Part shown: one piece after another, positions 5,350-5,750 of the stretch
How the letters are laid out: each line of letters opens with the position of its first letter
How positions within the stretch are numbered: position 1 is the first letter of the stretch
Assembly (NCBI GenBank): GCA_016788685.1
Contig: JAEUSS010000016.1
Coordinates: 1-5,750 of the forward strand
DNA: 5,750 nucleotides
Reading direction: 5' to 3'
DNA from: Prolixibacteraceae bacterium
GTDB taxonomy: Bacteria > Bacteroidota > Bacteroidia > Bacteroidales > Prolixibacteraceae
Notes under the pieces: model-generated
What the model saw: only the letters and a program-made list of their open reading frames with translations
What the model was told of the DNA's origin: nothing
Databases searched by the model: none
Position numbers and translations under genes: made by a program

Positions 5350-5750
5350 GCTCCGAACCTCCGGGCTGAATCAGGTTCTGTCACAGGCAAGAATCCGGCA
5401 TATAATTTTCCGTCCCGTTTTTCTGACTGATTTTGGACCAGTTGATCAGCTGCATAAATACGGTATTCTCCGGGATTCCCGTAAAAGAGTTCAAATTTCC
5501 CCGTGGCATCCGGATGAATTTTATTTTCTAAAAACATCGCAAGCACGCCCATATTCATCCGGCAATTTACTTCAATGCACGGTTGCATCATCAGTCTCCC
5601 TCCATTCCTGAAAATCATGGCATCAACACCCATAAATCCCCGGTAATGACTTGTATATGGTGCATTTTTTAATGCCTCGTGCACCACTTCGGCAGTCACC
5701 CCGATCATTTCTTTCACTTCTTTGATATCCTCTCCGGACAAAACAGTATT
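5319..5750 (-). CDS. ATP-grasp-like protein, C-terminal fragment (5' end outside window)
   Basis: The frame is open from the right edge to a TGA at 5321-5319, giving 143 visible residues; the ATG at 5741 is internal to the open frame and need not be the real start. Near the middle is GFMGVDAMIFR followed by QPCIEVNCRMNMG. The E-x-N-x-R core (bases 5573 to 5559) matches the Mg-ATP-binding end of ATP-grasp ligases, where Glu and Asn hold magnesium and Arg contacts phosphate, and the GxDAMI strand before it also fits. ATP-grasp enzymes join a carboxylate to an amine or thiol through an acyl phosphate. The tail after the motif (YGNPGEYRIYAADQL...) is not one I recognise, so neither substrate nor pathway can be named. 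The gene is convergent with the receiver gene and overlaps its 3' end. The N-terminal and central ATP-grasp subdomains would be to the right of the window; their presence would confirm the call. Confidence 0.72.
   Translation of the reverse strand, partial: NTVLSGEDIKEVKEMIGVTAEVVHEALKNAPYTSHYRGFMGVDAMIFRNGGRLMMQPCIEVNCRMNMGVLAMFLENKIHPDATGKFELFYGNPGEYRIYAADQLVQNQSEKRDGKLYAGFLPVTEPDSARRFGAYASLGTAKY

Overview
The window looks like a chromosomal segment from a member of the Bacteroidota. The evidence is the absence of Shine-Dalgarno sites, TAnnTTTG-type -7 promoter boxes upstream of two genes, a HYC_CC_PP-type small protein (a family known mainly from Bacteroidota), and the sequence style of the CusA-like pump and the stand-alone receiver protein. 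The order or family within the phylum cannot be fixed from the sequence.

The left half (1-3868, all minus strand) is a copper/silver-handling cluster. In transcription order it holds a small secreted cysteine-rich HYC_CC_PP protein (3449-3868), a secreted heavy-metal-associated (HMA) domain protein with a CxxC site (2963-3316), and the first 952 codons of a CusA-type RND efflux pump (1-2857), which runs off the left edge. The small proteins are periplasmic or envelope-located and plausibly bind Cu(I)/Ag(I) near the pump. The pump keeps the three periplasmic methionines of E. coli CusA and its proton-relay acids, but has lost most of the transmembrane methionine relay and carries two large insertions. 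The membrane-fusion and outer-membrane partners (CusB, CusC) are not in the window and may lie to the left.

Next comes an unrecognised secreted protein of 192 residues (4038-4616, minus strand), rich in Phe, Asp/Ser and a Met/Gln tail. It is separated from the HYC_CC_PP gene by 169 bases and appears to have its own promoter, which overlaps a perfect 12-bp dyad. The 319-base region 4617-4935 divides it from a divergent stand-alone response-regulator receiver (4936-5349, plus strand) and holds several inverted repeats.

At the right edge is the C-terminal part of an ATP-grasp-like protein (5319-5750, minus strand, 5' end outside the window). Its 3' end overlaps that of the receiver gene by 31 bases in convergent orientation. 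No RNA genes, mobile elements, CRISPR arrays or attachment sites were seen. The best candidates for something new are the atypical metal path of the pump, the unknown secreted protein with its dyad-controlled promoter, and the divergent regulatory region. No clearly new multi-gene system is evident.
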